64,000 nt of DNA, taken from Acidobacteriota bacterium. GTDB lineage: Bacteria; Acidobacteriota; Terriglobia; Terriglobales; Acidobacteriaceae. The stretch lies in the NCBI GenBank assembly GCA_021779935.1, contig JAJXZT010000004.1, positions 1-64,000 of the forward strand. Direction: 5' to 3'. Positions 44,853-53,364 of the stretch are shown here, one piece after another (positions within the stretch are counted from its first letter, which is position 1; every line of letters starts with the position of its first letter). The position numbers and the translations under genes were made by a program. The notes below the pieces were generated by a model. The model saw only the letters and a list, made by a program, of their open reading frames with translations. It did no database searches and had not been told where the DNA came from.

Positions 44853-47360
44853 GTGGGCATGGGTGTTGGTGAAAGATGTCCAGTCGAGGCCCTCGGCCGG
44901 CGGGGATTCTTGCGGGTGATTCTTGTTGCGGGACTACTTGCTGCGTTTGCCAGCGAAGGCTTTGCGCTTGCGACACAGAGTTGTCCAGCGGGCCTTCCAG
45001 TCAGTTCCTTCAAGTTAATCGTGGAGCCGGCAGCGGCCGGCACGGGAATCCCCATTGCATCGGTAAACCTGCTGGAGCGCGGCGAAAAGCTGCGCTACGA
45101 ACCAGTTCATGTGCCGCCGGCGCTCAAGAAGAAAGCGAAAGTTGCGGTAATCCTGGTTTCGGCGGGGGACGAGGCTTCGGGCGGTATCACCGTGCTTGCG
45201 CCGAAGCCAGTTGACAAGGGAGCCGAGTGGACAATTCCCGTACGAGCTTCGGTTGTGGGAGTGATGTTTGGGCCGCACGGCCTCGATCCAGGGCGAGTAA
45301 AGAAACTTGTGGAGCAAAATCCGGAACTCATTTCGCAACTGACGGACTACGCGGATAAAACCACCAAGGTGGAAGCGCTGGTAAAGACGCTTTCGGACTA
45401 TGAGCAGGCCCCTCCGGGCGGCACAAGTCTGCAAGGCGTCCTTCACGGTTTCTCGTCGCAATATGGCGTGATGCTACCGAAGATAGATCCTTCAACCCCT
45501 CCGGACCAGGAGGCGAATACGCTGCTCCATGCAATTGTTCCGGCATTTTCGCCCGATGGCAATTCCAAGGCCGGCCCGGGACTGGCGGCGCAATCGACTG
45601 GCCTGGCGACTTCGATCGCATCACTCTTCTTTGGGTCGCCGGTGAACCTGGCGGCGGGAGGAGTCGCCCTCGTCCAGAACCTGCACTCCTCGCTATTTCC
45701 TCCCACTCTATTTCGTCCAGCGTTTACACAGAAGGAATCCGCGGATGGATTGACGCTCTGTTCGGCCGCAAAGCAGGAAAAGACGCACGGGAGGATCACG
45801 TATCTCTGGATGCTGCGCGTGCCGAACGCGAAGGCTCCAGAGGTGTCATTGCAGGGGGAGGCGCATCTTCCGCTTGGGTGGAAGGGAACGATCAAGGCGA
45901 CATGCGGCAGTCGCGCACAATTGAAGCTCCTGGCGCGCGCACAAAACTGGAGCCTCATTTCCCCGCATGGCGAAGTGACCGTGCCGGTGGCGGTTACGGC
46001 GGGGGAGGCCGACGACAAACTTGCAGTGGATCTTCGTCACAGCAAGTTGACGGCGGGCAAGTACCACTTGGCCGCGAAATGGGATTGGAGTCCGCTGCCG
46101 GTAAAAGGGACGGTAGATGTATTGCCGATAGGCGATCTTTCAAACGTGAAGCTGACGGACGATTCGCAAGACCGGCTGGTGTTGGATACGGGTAAAGTGA
46201 GCATCGCTCTGACTGGAGCCGACTTCGAGTTTGTCCGCAAAGTTACGTTGCAAGATCCAGGGAATTCCTCGGCGAAGGCCATCGATGTACCGTTTGTTTT
46301 ACCGAGAGACCAGAAAAACGGGCAGGCTGCCGAACTGCGAGTGAGCGTGGATACTGATCATCTGGCCGCCGGAACATATCATCTCGAACTGGAACAATTG
46401 AACCACGCAAAACATGAGGTGGACGTTGAAGTACATCCACCCATGCCAGCTTTGACTCAGCTTCCATTGCGTGTGAACACAGGGCAAACCCAGCAGGTAA
46501 TTCTCCTTCGCGGCACTGGACTGGAGAGAATTGCGCGTATTGCCGGCGCAGAGGCAGGGTGGACTCTCGAGGCAGTGAAGCCCACTGTCCACAACCTGAC
46601 GGAGCGTGCAGCGACGATACGGCTGGATAAGTCGGCGAGGGTAGGGAGCTTACTTTCAGCCGATGTTTTTGTCGAAGGAATTCATAAGCCGCTACATCTT
46701 GCTCATGTGCTGAAAGTGGCCGGCCCGAGACCCAAGGTAGTCGACTTCAAGAAGTCGATGGCGAGCGCGACCGGCGTCGAACTGGCGGATGGGGAAATTC
46801 CGGCTGGAATAGAAATGAGTTTTGCGCTGCAGGTGGAGCACGTTGATGCGCGGCCGAAGGTGGAGCTGAGCTGTGCGGATGATGGCGATTTATTGCGGAG
46901 GGTGGCAATTAGGCCGGGAGAAAAGATCGACGGCATACGGCTGGAATCCGCGGGGCTTGGATTGCTGTATCTGTCGCTGGACCCGGGCAGAGTGGGCCAG
47001 TCAGGCTGCGCGCTTATGGCAACGGTCACCGATGAGGCGACGGGGACTTCCGATCCAGTATTGCTGGGACGGATTATCCGCCTGCCGGTGATCGATAAAT
47101 TTACAACCTCTGAGGACAAACTTGGGGACGCGCTTTACGCGGGCGCGCTAATGGGAAAAGACCTCCAGTTGATCGAGAAAACGGGCTGGAGAGACGGCGA
47201 CGGGCATAACGTACGGGGAATTCCGACTCCAGTACCCGGGGTTCCGAGAGAACAAACCCTCGGCATCGCCGTGCCGTGGCCGCCGCCATCGCCCAAGGCT
47301 CCGCTTTACGTATGGTTGCGTGGAGAGAAAAAAGCGCGAAAGACGAATGCGCATTTCTGA
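44853..47360 (+). CDS. Large exported protein of unknown function
   Basis: The 835-residue protein begins at GTG 44853 (ATG 44859 is an alternative) and has a signal peptide or signal anchor ending near FASEGFA. Long beta-rich segments alternate with short loops. From about residue 350 several Ig-like or adhesin-type strands recur (RITYLWMLRV..., KYHLAAKWDW..., TYHLELEQLN...). The N-terminal part has helical Ala/Gly-rich stretches. It ends in a basic RKTNAHF tail. I do not recognise a family; it appears lineage-restricted. It is divergent from the sialidase-like gene and could be a surface or structural protein. Confidence 0.65.
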   Translation: MGMGVGERCPVEALGRRGFLRVILVAGLLAAFASEGFALATQSCPAGLPVSSFKLIVEPAAAGTGIPIASVNLLERGEKLRYEPVHVPPALKKKAKVAVILVSAGDEASGGITVLAPKPVDKGAEWTIPVRASVVGVMFGPHGLDPGRVKKLVEQNPELISQLTDYADKTTKVEALVKTLSDYEQAPPGGTSLQGVLHGFSSQYGVMLPKIDPSTPPDQEANTLLHAIVPAFSPDGNSKAGPGLAAQSTGLATSIASLFFGSPVNLAAGGVALVQNLHSSLFPPTLFRPAFTQKESADGLTLCSAAKQEKTHGRITYLWMLRVPNAKAPEVSLQGEAHLPLGWKGTIKATCGSRAQLKLLARAQNWSLISPHGEVTVPVAVTAGEADDKLAVDLRHSKLTAGKYHLAAKWDWSPLPVKGTVDVLPIGDLSNVKLTDDSQDRLVLDTGKVSIALTGADFEFVRKVTLQDPGNSSAKAIDVPFVLPRDQKNGQAAELRVSVDTDHLAAGTYHLELEQLNHAKHEVDVEVHPPMPALTQLPLRVNTGQTQQVILLRGTGLERIARIAGAEAGWTLEAVKPTVHNLTERAATIRLDKSARVGSLLSADVFVEGIHKPLHLAHVLKVAGPRPKVVDFKKSMASATGVELADGEIPAGIEMSFALQVEHVDARPKVELSCADDGDLLRRVAIRPGEKIDGIRLESAGLGLLYLSLDPGRVGQSGCALMATVTDEATGTSDPVLLGRIIRLPVIDKFTTSEDKLGDALYAGALMGKDLQLIEKTGWRDGDGHNVRGIPTPVPGVPREQTLGIAVPWPPPSPKAPLYVWLRGEKKARKTNAHF

Positions 47361-47778
47361 TGTGTCCCCGGACGATTCTCCGAAACGGTTGACTGGCACC
47401 GGTTTTGGCACGAAAGGGATGTGCTGTATTGGAAACCCGTTCCATCATTTACGAGAGAGGCAACTTTACAATGACCGGCACGGTGGGAGTACCATGAAAA
47501 CACATACGAGGCAGAGGATTTTTGCAGTCGATTCCTGTTGCTCGCCGTGACCGCTACGTCATAACATTACATTCACATTAGTAGATAGTTGGCCGGGTCT
47601 CCTTATGTGCCGGGCGTGACGCGGTAAATTCGAAGGCTAAGAAAGCTGAGATGAACCGAAGGAAGTCATGATATAACGTTACGGATTGTTTTCAGTAGCG
47701 GCCCAATCCTGGCACAAATGACTCCCATAGAAGATTCACGAATGTCCTGAACGGAAAGTTCACTGGTGAGATGGAACT
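47361..47778. other. Long intergenic region before the regulator gene
   Basis: About 420 bases without a supported gene. Weak promoter-like elements are present but none convincing. The region should contain the promoter of the XRE/S24-like regulator, possibly autoregulated. Confidence 0.4.
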
Positions 47779-48468
47779 ATGCAAGTACGCAAGATCATCG
47801 AGGGTCTCCGCCAACACACAATGCGGCTCATCGAGTCCGGCGATTTAACCCAAACTGACCTCGCCCGCAAGGCGGGGGTCCGGCAGGCGCACATTTCCAA
47901 CTTCCTCCGCGGAAGGCGCGGATTAAGCGTAAGTTCCGTGGATGCCCTGCTCAAGGCCCTCGGTCTTTCGGCAGTGGAGTTGCTTGGAGGCACGCCGGCC
48001 AAAGCCAAGGCTGACTCTGGAGTGGTTAGCATTCCAGTGGCCACGCGACGGAATGCCGAGACGCCGGTTCTGCCGGTAAGCCCGGCTACGGAAGTCATCA
48101 AACTAAAGAACTCGCTGCTTGGAAATCCCCGTCCGAAAATGGTTGGCAGCCGGAAGGGCTGGGATCGCTTTGTGGCCATCAAAGTCGAAAAAGACTCCTC
48201 CATGGCGCCTAAGATTGCTCCCCACTCGGTCGTGATTATCGACCGTCATTACAATGCGCTGCGCCCGTACCGCCGCGGGGAGCAGAATGTCTATCTTGTC
48301 CGCCATGACAAGGGATGTGCGTTGTGTTACGTGGAAGTCCACGGGCGCGAAATGTACTGTCGTACGGAAGCTTCCGCCAAGCCGATTCAAATCATCAAGT
48401 CGCCCTCTGGGCGGGGATTTGAAAAGTACATTATTGGCAGGGCTTGCCATAACTTCGGCGAACTATAA
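47779..48468 (+). CDS. XRE-HTH regulator with S24-like C-terminal domain
   Basis: The 229-residue protein has an XRE helix-turn-helix (about residues 22-66, LTQTDLARKAGVRQAHISNFL). The C-terminal domain resembles the LexA/CI S24 peptidase fold: VEKDSSMAPKIAPHSVVIID places a Ser in the expected catalytic position. The Lys of the Ser-Lys dyad is not assigned. Proteins of this kind are phage-type repressors or stress regulators. The start is ATG 47779. The terminator at 48502-48527 follows. Being upstream of the kinase gene, it may regulate signalling genes, but no direct evidence exists. Confidence 0.8.
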   Translation: MQVRKIIEGLRQHTMRLIESGDLTQTDLARKAGVRQAHISNFLRGRRGLSVSSVDALLKALGLSAVELLGGTPAKAKADSGVVSIPVATRRNAETPVLPVSPATEVIKLKNSLLGNPRPKMVGSRKGWDRFVAIKVEKDSSMAPKIAPHSVVIIDRHYNALRPYRRGEQNVYLVRHDKGCALCYVEVHGREMYCRTEASAKPIQIIKSPSGRGFEKYIIGRACHNFGEL

Positions 48469-48775
48469 GGCTCATCCGCCGTCGGTTCAGGTAAATAAGT
48501 GAGGGGTGCATTCGTGCGCCCCTTTTCCATTTCGACTCTCCGCCGCGAGGGCGACTGCGAAATGCGGGAGATTGTCCGTCCTGAAATGGGAGGGCAGCGA
48601 CGATTGCTCCCCGCCTGCCCGTCATAGCAGGTGGATTTGGGGCCATCATGTGGCTGGAGTGTCCCTAATGTCGTCAGTCTCATTGCTATCCCCGGTGACT
48701 GTGTGCACATCGGACAATGCCGATGGAGTGGCAGTCTGCAAGTAGTGCCATCGTTTTAGAGCGAGGAGGATAACC
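48469..48775. other. Intergenic region between regulator and kinase
   Basis: Apart from the terminator at 48502-48527 and the kinase ribosome-binding site, I see nothing. Small overlapping ORFs here lack starts and are rejected. Confidence 0.4.
48502..48527 (+). terminator. Terminator after XRE/S24-like gene
   Basis: An 8-bp stem (48502-48509 with 48516-48523, one G-T pair) is followed by TTTTCC. It isolates the regulator from the kinase operon. Confidence 0.7.
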
Positions 48776-50920
48776 ATGGGTGGGTCCTCTACCAAAGCGT
48801 CTGAAGAACGAACCCTCGGACATTACCGGATCGTAGAGAGAATTGGGTGTGGCGGAATGGGCGAGGTTTTTCGCGCGCGGGATGAACACCTCGAACGCGA
48901 CGTTGCGATCAAGGTATTGCCGAGTGGCACTCTCTCTGACGAGAACACCCGAATGCGCTTTCGCAATGAAGCGTTGATGCTCTCAAAGCTGAACCATCCG
49001 GGTATCGCGACAATCCACGATTTTGACACGCAGGATGGCGTGGAATTCCTGGTGACCGAGTACATTCCGGGTGTCAATCTGAGCGAGAGATTGAGCAGCG
49101 GCCCGCTGCTCGAAAAAGAGATGATCGAACTGTGCATGCAATTGGCGGAGGGTCTTGCCGCTGCGCATGCCCAGGGACTCGTCCATCGCGACCTTAAGCC
49201 GTCGAATCTGCGGATTACACCTGACGGACGCCTGAAGGTCCTCGACTTCGGGCTCGCGTCCCCGATCCCTGTGGTGGGTGACGCGATCACCACCGATACC
49301 CCGATATCATCGTCGGTTGCCGGCACGCTGCAATACATGGCTCCCGAGCAACTTCGCGGCGAGGCTCCTGACCGGCGTACGGACATTTATGGCTTCGGGG
49401 CGGTTCTTTACGAGATGGCTACGGGTAAGCCGCCTTTCCAGGAAACGTTGGCAACAGCGCTTATCGACGCGATCCTGAATCGAATACCGGTTGCCCCATC
49501 GCACCTGAGAAGCGATCTCTCACCGCGCTTGGAAACGGTGATTATGCGCTGCCTACAGAAGCAGCCCGAACGCCGTTATCAATCGTGCGCAGAGTTGATC
49601 GCCGAGTTTCGTAACATTTTTGTGAACGGGATGAACTCCGAGAAATCGCTGGTGGTGCTCTACTTTGAAAATCTCAGCCACCAAAAGGAAGAAGACTATT
49701 TTCGCGACGGAATCACCGAGGACATCATTACAGAACTTTCCAAGATCAAGGATTTCCGCGTCTTCTCGCGCTCGGCAGTACTTGCCTACAGGGACAAGCC
49801 CGTAACTCCCACGTATGTCGGTAATCAGCTCAACGCGGCGTATGTTGTAGAAGGAAGCATGCGACGGGACGGCGACCGGCTGCGCATCACCGCAAACCTG
49901 GTGGAAACGAAAACCGGGCACACGTTATGGGCGGAACGATTCGACCGGCAATTCCGGGATGTATTCGCCATTCAGGACGAGATTGCACAGAAGATTGCGG
50001 AGGCCCTGCGCGTTGTTCTGACAGAGAGAGAGAAGCAGGCGATTCGAAAAGTTCCCACGGCAGATGTCCGTGCATATGACTTCTATCTGCGAGGACGTCA
50101 GTTCTTCCATCAATTCCGCCGCAAGGGGTACGATTTTGCGCGCGAGATGTTCACCAGGGCCATCGACATCGATCCCGGATATGCGAGGGCATACGCGGGA
50201 ATTGCCGATTGTTCCTCTTTTCTCTACATGTATTGGGAGTCGAGCGAAGCCAATCTTCGCCAGGCGTGCGATGCAAGCCAGAGGGCACTTACGCTCGATC
50301 CGGAACTGGCGGAAGCCCATGCGTCGGCGGGGCTGAGTGCATCACTCAAGAAACAGTACGACGAGGCACAGCGAGAGTTCGAAATTGCAGTGCAGCTCAA
50401 TCCACGGCTGTTTGAAGCATATTACTTCGCCGCGCGCAGTTTTTATTCACAGGGAGACCACGAACAAGCCGTGCAGTGGTTCGAACAGGCCAGCCGCGTG
50501 TTGCCCGAGGATTACCAGGCGCCAATGCTGATGGCAAGCGCACTGAATGGCCTGGGGCGGAGAGAAGCCGCGTTGTCCGCCTACCGGCGGGGACTGCAAG
50601 CCGCCGAGAAGCATCTTGAGTTTCATCCGGGAGACGCCCGTGCCTTGTATTTTGGGGCAAACGCACTGACACAATTGAACGAAAAGGAACGCGCGATCAG
50701 TTGGGCGGAGCGCGCGATTGCGCTTGAACCGGACGAACACCAGGTTCTCTACAACGTTGCATGTGTTTACGCGCTGCTTGGTGAGTTGGAAAAGGCAATC
50801 GACTGTCTGGAGAAGTCGATCACGGAGAGCTGGGGGCAACACGAGTGGATGATCCACGACCCGGACCTGGCTCCGTTGCGAGGCCATCCTCGCTTTGAAG
50901 CGCTAGTCAAACAGCCATAA
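48776..50920 (+). CDS. Ser/Thr protein kinase with TolB-like and TPR domains
   Basis: The 714-residue protein starts at ATG 48776 after AGCGAGGAGG. The kinase domain has the Gly-loop GCGGMGEVF (residues 24-32), Lys46 in VAIK, HRDLKPSN with catalytic Asp139, and DFG at 157-159, so it is predicted active. After about residue 290 a TolB-N-like/FlgO-type domain follows (LVVLYFENLSHQKEEDYFRDGI...), then TPR repeats to the end (about 435-705). No membrane helix is seen, so the kinase is cytosolic. This architecture is typical of acidobacterial and planctomycete signalling proteins. It is followed by an FHA-phosphatase gene 48 bases away, suggesting a kinase-phosphatase module. Confidence 0.9.
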   Translation: MGGSSTKASEERTLGHYRIVERIGCGGMGEVFRARDEHLERDVAIKVLPSGTLSDENTRMRFRNEALMLSKLNHPGIATIHDFDTQDGVEFLVTEYIPGVNLSERLSSGPLLEKEMIELCMQLAEGLAAAHAQGLVHRDLKPSNLRITPDGRLKVLDFGLASPIPVVGDAITTDTPISSSVAGTLQYMAPEQLRGEAPDRRTDIYGFGAVLYEMATGKPPFQETLATALIDAILNRIPVAPSHLRSDLSPRLETVIMRCLQKQPERRYQSCAELIAEFRNIFVNGMNSEKSLVVLYFENLSHQKEEDYFRDGITEDIITELSKIKDFRVFSRSAVLAYRDKPVTPTYVGNQLNAAYVVEGSMRRDGDRLRITANLVETKTGHTLWAERFDRQFRDVFAIQDEIAQKIAEALRVVLTEREKQAIRKVPTADVRAYDFYLRGRQFFHQFRRKGYDFAREMFTRAIDIDPGYARAYAGIADCSSFLYMYWESSEANLRQACDASQRALTLDPELAEAHASAGLSASLKKQYDEAQREFEIAVQLNPRLFEAYYFAARSFYSQGDHEQAVQWFEQASRVLPEDYQAPMLMASALNGLGRREAALSAYRRGLQAAEKHLEFHPGDARALYFGANALTQLNEKERAISWAERAIALEPDEHQVLYNVACVYALLGELEKAIDCLEKSITESWGQHEWMIHDPDLAPLRGHPRFEALVKQP

Positions 50921-50968
50921 TTGGCCTGTGGCGGAAGGCGATAGCCTGACAGATGTCGACGGCCCAAC

Positions 50969-52609
50969 ATGACATCCAGCACGCAAGAGTTCGCAAAGGA
51001 TGGCGGCAATCACGTTCTCCTCATGATGGAGGGCGAAGGCCGGCGCCGAGTCTCCGTTGATCACTTCCCATTCCGCATAGGCAGGCAGGAGAGTAACGAC
51101 CTGGTGGTGTCCGACCCCACGGTTTCGCGCATACACGCGGAAATCGTCAGGGAGGGGAATCTGCTGGTACTGGTGGATGCAGGCAGCAGGCACGGAATCA
51201 CCGTCAATTCCAGGAAAGTCGATCGCTGGGTTCTGCAGCCCAACGATCAAATCGAGTTCGGCCGGGCCAGCGGAGTGCGGGCCGTTTTTGATCCTCCGCC
51301 GAGCGCCGACGCATCGAGCCTGCTCGATCAGTTGGCGCTGTGGCGCTCCACCTCGGCAACAGACTTGGAGCAACTTCGCATCCTGCTTGAGGCTGTAAGG
51401 CGCTTTCACTCAGCGCGGGCCATTGAAGAGATTTATCCGGCCGTCCTCGAGTTCAGCCTGCAAATCACGAATGCAGAGCGTGCGTATCTCTTCACGTTGA
51501 CTGACACTGGAAGTCCTTGTCTCGCCTATGGACGAAACCGGCAGGGAGACCGCATCTACGACGATTCGACCATCTCCCATTCGGTCCTGGTGGAAGTATT
51601 GCGATCCGGCGACGAAATCCTCGTGGCTGACACTCAGCGCGAGGCAAGTCTGAACGAGCGCGAGAGCATACAGGTGCAAAGTCTGCGTAGCATCGTCTGC
51701 ATCCCGCTGCTACGACGTGCGGTGCAACCCCCGGAGGCTTCACCGGTGTTCGGCGTGCTCTACCTCGACAGCCAGTACCGCTCGGAAGCATTCGGCGATG
51801 TGGGCCGCGACGTGTTGCGAAGCATGGCCGAGGATGCGGCACGGCTGCTGGAAAATGCCCACCTGGTTCTTGCCGACGAAAAGGCACGGCGCTATGAGCA
51901 GGAACTGGCAATTGCAACCCGCATACAGGAACACTTGCTGTCGGTTCACATGCCAGCGTGTCCCTTTGCAATGGTTTCAGCGCGCACTCTGCCGTGCAAG
52001 GAGGTCGGCGGAGATTTCTTCGATGTGATTGTGAAGGACAGCGCTATCTATGTGGTGTTTGGTGATGTCTGCGGAAAGGGAGTAGCAGCCGCACTGATGG
52101 CGTCCATCCTGCAGGGAACGGCGTATGCGCAATTCCTGGTGGAACGTCCGTTGGTGGAGATAGCACAAGTTGCAAATCACCTGATCCTGGACAAGTGCAT
52201 GGAAGAAAAGTACGCAACCGCGGTCCTGATCCGTGTCGACTCCAGCGGTCATGCCGAAGTCGTCAACTGCGGACACGTTGCGCCGCTGCTGGTGAAAGAT
52301 GGTCACTGTGCCAGTCGAACGACGATCACTAACTTTCCCATCGGCATGTTTGCAGACGCGCGATTCGAGGCGGAACACTTGCAATTGGCGCAAGGAGATC
52401 AATTGATGATTGTCTCCGATGGCGTGACGGAAGCTGAAAATTGCACGGGAGATTTCTTTGGCGAATCCCGGCTGGTGGCGAGCGCGGGACTCGCAGAACC
52501 GGAATTGATATTACAGGCAGTTCTTGATTTTGCGAGCGGCACTCCACTGAGCGACGATTGTTCGATCCTGCAGATCCAATATCACGGACGCCATGAGGCC
52601 GGAAGATAG
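50969..52609 (+). CDS. FHA-GAF-SpoIIE/PP2C phosphatase
   Basis: The 546-residue protein has an FHA domain (about residues 30-105, with the phosphothreonine-binding Arg/Ser motif FRIGRQESNDLVV...VSRIHAEIV). A GAF domain (about 150-300) and a SpoIIE/PP2C phosphatase (about 330-540) follow, with metal Asp residues in VGGDFFDVI, FGDVCGKG and SDGVTE. FHA binding of phosphothreonine plus a PP2C domain makes it a natural partner of the upstream kinase. The start is ATG 50969 with no strong upstream site. Its stop is about 220 bases before the hydrogenase operon, with no terminator recognised between. Confidence 0.9.
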   Translation: MTSSTQEFAKDGGNHVLLMMEGEGRRRVSVDHFPFRIGRQESNDLVVSDPTVSRIHAEIVREGNLLVLVDAGSRHGITVNSRKVDRWVLQPNDQIEFGRASGVRAVFDPPPSADASSLLDQLALWRSTSATDLEQLRILLEAVRRFHSARAIEEIYPAVLEFSLQITNAERAYLFTLTDTGSPCLAYGRNRQGDRIYDDSTISHSVLVEVLRSGDEILVADTQREASLNERESIQVQSLRSIVCIPLLRRAVQPPEASPVFGVLYLDSQYRSEAFGDVGRDVLRSMAEDAARLLENAHLVLADEKARRYEQELAIATRIQEHLLSVHMPACPFAMVSARTLPCKEVGGDFFDVIVKDSAIYVVFGDVCGKGVAAALMASILQGTAYAQFLVERPLVEIAQVANHLILDKCMEEKYATAVLIRVDSSGHAEVVNCGHVAPLLVKDGHCASRTTITNFPIGMFADARFEAEHLQLAQGDQLMIVSDGVTEAENCTGDFFGESRLVASAGLAEPELILQAVLDFASGTPLSDDCSILQIQYHGRHEAGR

Positions 52610-52830
52610 GAGTAATGCCGCAAACAAGGTGCCCGTTGCGGTAACAGAGCTCGTCTCCCTCCACTCGGCGATTACGATCATAAACGTGCCAGTCACAAGC
52701 GGTGTGTGATTCCCATCTTGGTTCGTCACGACTGAGTGTCGCGTGGGTCACATATCGTTCGCCAAGCAGATTGCTAGGCTGAACTTGACGTGAGCAGCGT
52801 TGGTTCCTGTTCGAAAGGAGTGCCACGCAC

Positions 52831-53364
52831 ATGGTCGTAGAAAATCATATCGATACAGCCGAACAAGCATTCATCGATCAAATCATAGCGAAACATACTG
52901 GCCGCGCCGGGGCCCTTCTTGGCATTCTTGAAGCGGTCCAGGAGCACAACCGGCACAAGTACCTTCCGACGGAAACCTTGCTGTACATTGCGAGAAAAAT
53001 GGAGATTCCTTTTTCCCGCATCTACAGCGTTGCCACCTTCTACGCACTCTTCAATCTACAACCGCAAGGCGACAACACGATCTGTATCTGTCGCGGAACG
53101 GCGTGCCACACCCGCAACTCGCGCTCGCTGCTGGAGAGCCTTCGCCTCGAACTGGGTTTCGGGATTGATGAAGGAGAAGAGTCGGGAGAAAGCGACAAGC
53201 TGGCCCTGACGACGCCTGACGGCAAGTTTACGATGCGGACGGTCGCATGCTTCGGACAGTGTGCCATGGCTCCGGTGGTGGAAGTGAACCACAGGATCTG
53301 CGGGCATGTGAATGAACGGACATTGCAGCGCGAAGTGCGATCGCTGGGCCGGGAGAATGACTGA
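52831..53364 (+). CDS. hoxE: HoxE: diaphorase subunit with [2Fe-2S] of thioredoxin-like fold
   Basis: The 177-residue protein (ATG 52831, AAAGGAG upstream) matches the NuoE/HoxE family. It has the helical N-terminus and the four [2Fe-2S] Cys ligands: the CxxxxC pair in CRGTACH and the CxxxC pair in CFGQCAM. It transfers electrons between the diaphorase flavin and the rest of a soluble bidirectional [NiFe]-hydrogenase. Its stop TGATG overlaps the hoxF start, so the genes are translationally coupled. The complex is predicted to be cytosolic. Confidence 0.93.
   Translation: MVVENHIDTAEQAFIDQIIAKHTGRAGALLGILEAVQEHNRHKYLPTETLLYIARKMEIPFSRIYSVATFYALFNLQPQGDNTICICRGTACHTRNSRSLLESLRLELGFGIDEGEESGESDKLALTTPDGKFTMRTVACFGQCAMAPVVEVNHRICGHVNERTLQREVRSLGREND

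Noticed and set aside
47394-47410. Sigma-54-like TGGCAC...GGCA element before the regulator
   Set aside because: The spacing between the GG and GC elements is one base too long for sigma-54.
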